Assembly (NCBI GenBank): GCA_937907025.1 | Contig: CALESJ010000024.1 | Span: 1 to 14,084, forward strand | Length of the DNA stretch: 14,084 bases | Direction of reading: 5' to 3' | Origin: an uncultured Faecalibacterium sp. | Lineage (GTDB): Bacteria; Bacillota; Clostridia; Oscillospirales; Ruminococcaceae | In this document: positions 14,081-14,084 of the stretch, piece by piece | Position numbering within the stretch: position 1 is the stretch's first letter | Layout: each line of letters begins with the position of its first letter | The notes under the pieces: generated by a model | What the model saw: the letters and a program-made list of their open reading frames with translations, nothing else | Told to the model about the DNA's origin: nothing | Database searches by the model: none | Translations under genes and position numbers: made by a program

Positions 14081-14084
14081 TCAG

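Noticed and set aside
1..14084. tRNA, rRNA, CRISPR array, insertion sequence, oriT or attachment site
   Set aside because: I saw no clover-leaf, regularly spaced repeats, transposase frame, relaxase gene or integrase gene. An oriT or att site cannot be recognised here without comparison to related elements.

Overview
The window looks like part of an integrative conjugative element (ICE) of the Tn1549/CTn type, from a Gram-positive gut Clostridia-type host (Firmicutes). The evidence is the order of type IV secretion genes, the strong AGGAGG-type ribosome binding sites, the tightly coupled minus-strand operon and the GC-rich coding sequence. Nothing in the window fixes the species.

Layout, following the main operon from the right edge leftwards on the minus strand: the C-terminal part of a VirB4-like ATPase (13592 to the edge); a membrane-anchored NlpC/P60 cell-wall hydrolase (11612-13570); a small coiled-coil DUF4315 protein (11339-11590); a secreted and membrane-anchored DUF4366 protein (10609-11349); a type IA topoisomerase III (8521-10605); a spacer with three hairpins (8402-8520); a 2170-residue polyvalent protein (1875-8387) that joins an ArdA-like antirestriction domain, an ArdC-like ssDNA-binding/metallopeptidase module, several polyvalent-protein domains, YodL and DUF4316; an unrecognised 314-residue protein (926-1870); and a 66-residue TTRAP-family protein (723-923). 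A strong terminator at 667-708 closes the operon. A small HTH_16-type regulator (464-658, plus strand) converges on that terminator.

How the genes fit together: VirB4 powers the mating channel. NlpC/P60 opens the peptidoglycan. DUF4315 and DUF4366 are accessory proteins of the same module. The topoisomerase handles DNA topology during processing and transfer. The polyvalent protein is best explained as protection for the incoming ICE DNA. The relaxase, coupling protein, integrase and oriT are not in the window.

The left end (about 1-345) is different. It is AT-rich (about 35% GC over 1-240, against very GC-rich operon DNA). On the minus strand it carries a near-consensus sigma-A promoter, a well-placed Shine-Dalgarno, a 31-codon open frame and two mutually exclusive RNA hairpins. 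This is the layout of a leader-peptide attenuator. It may control a cargo gene, such as a resistance gene, lying beyond the left edge. It is the most interesting unexplained structure in the window.
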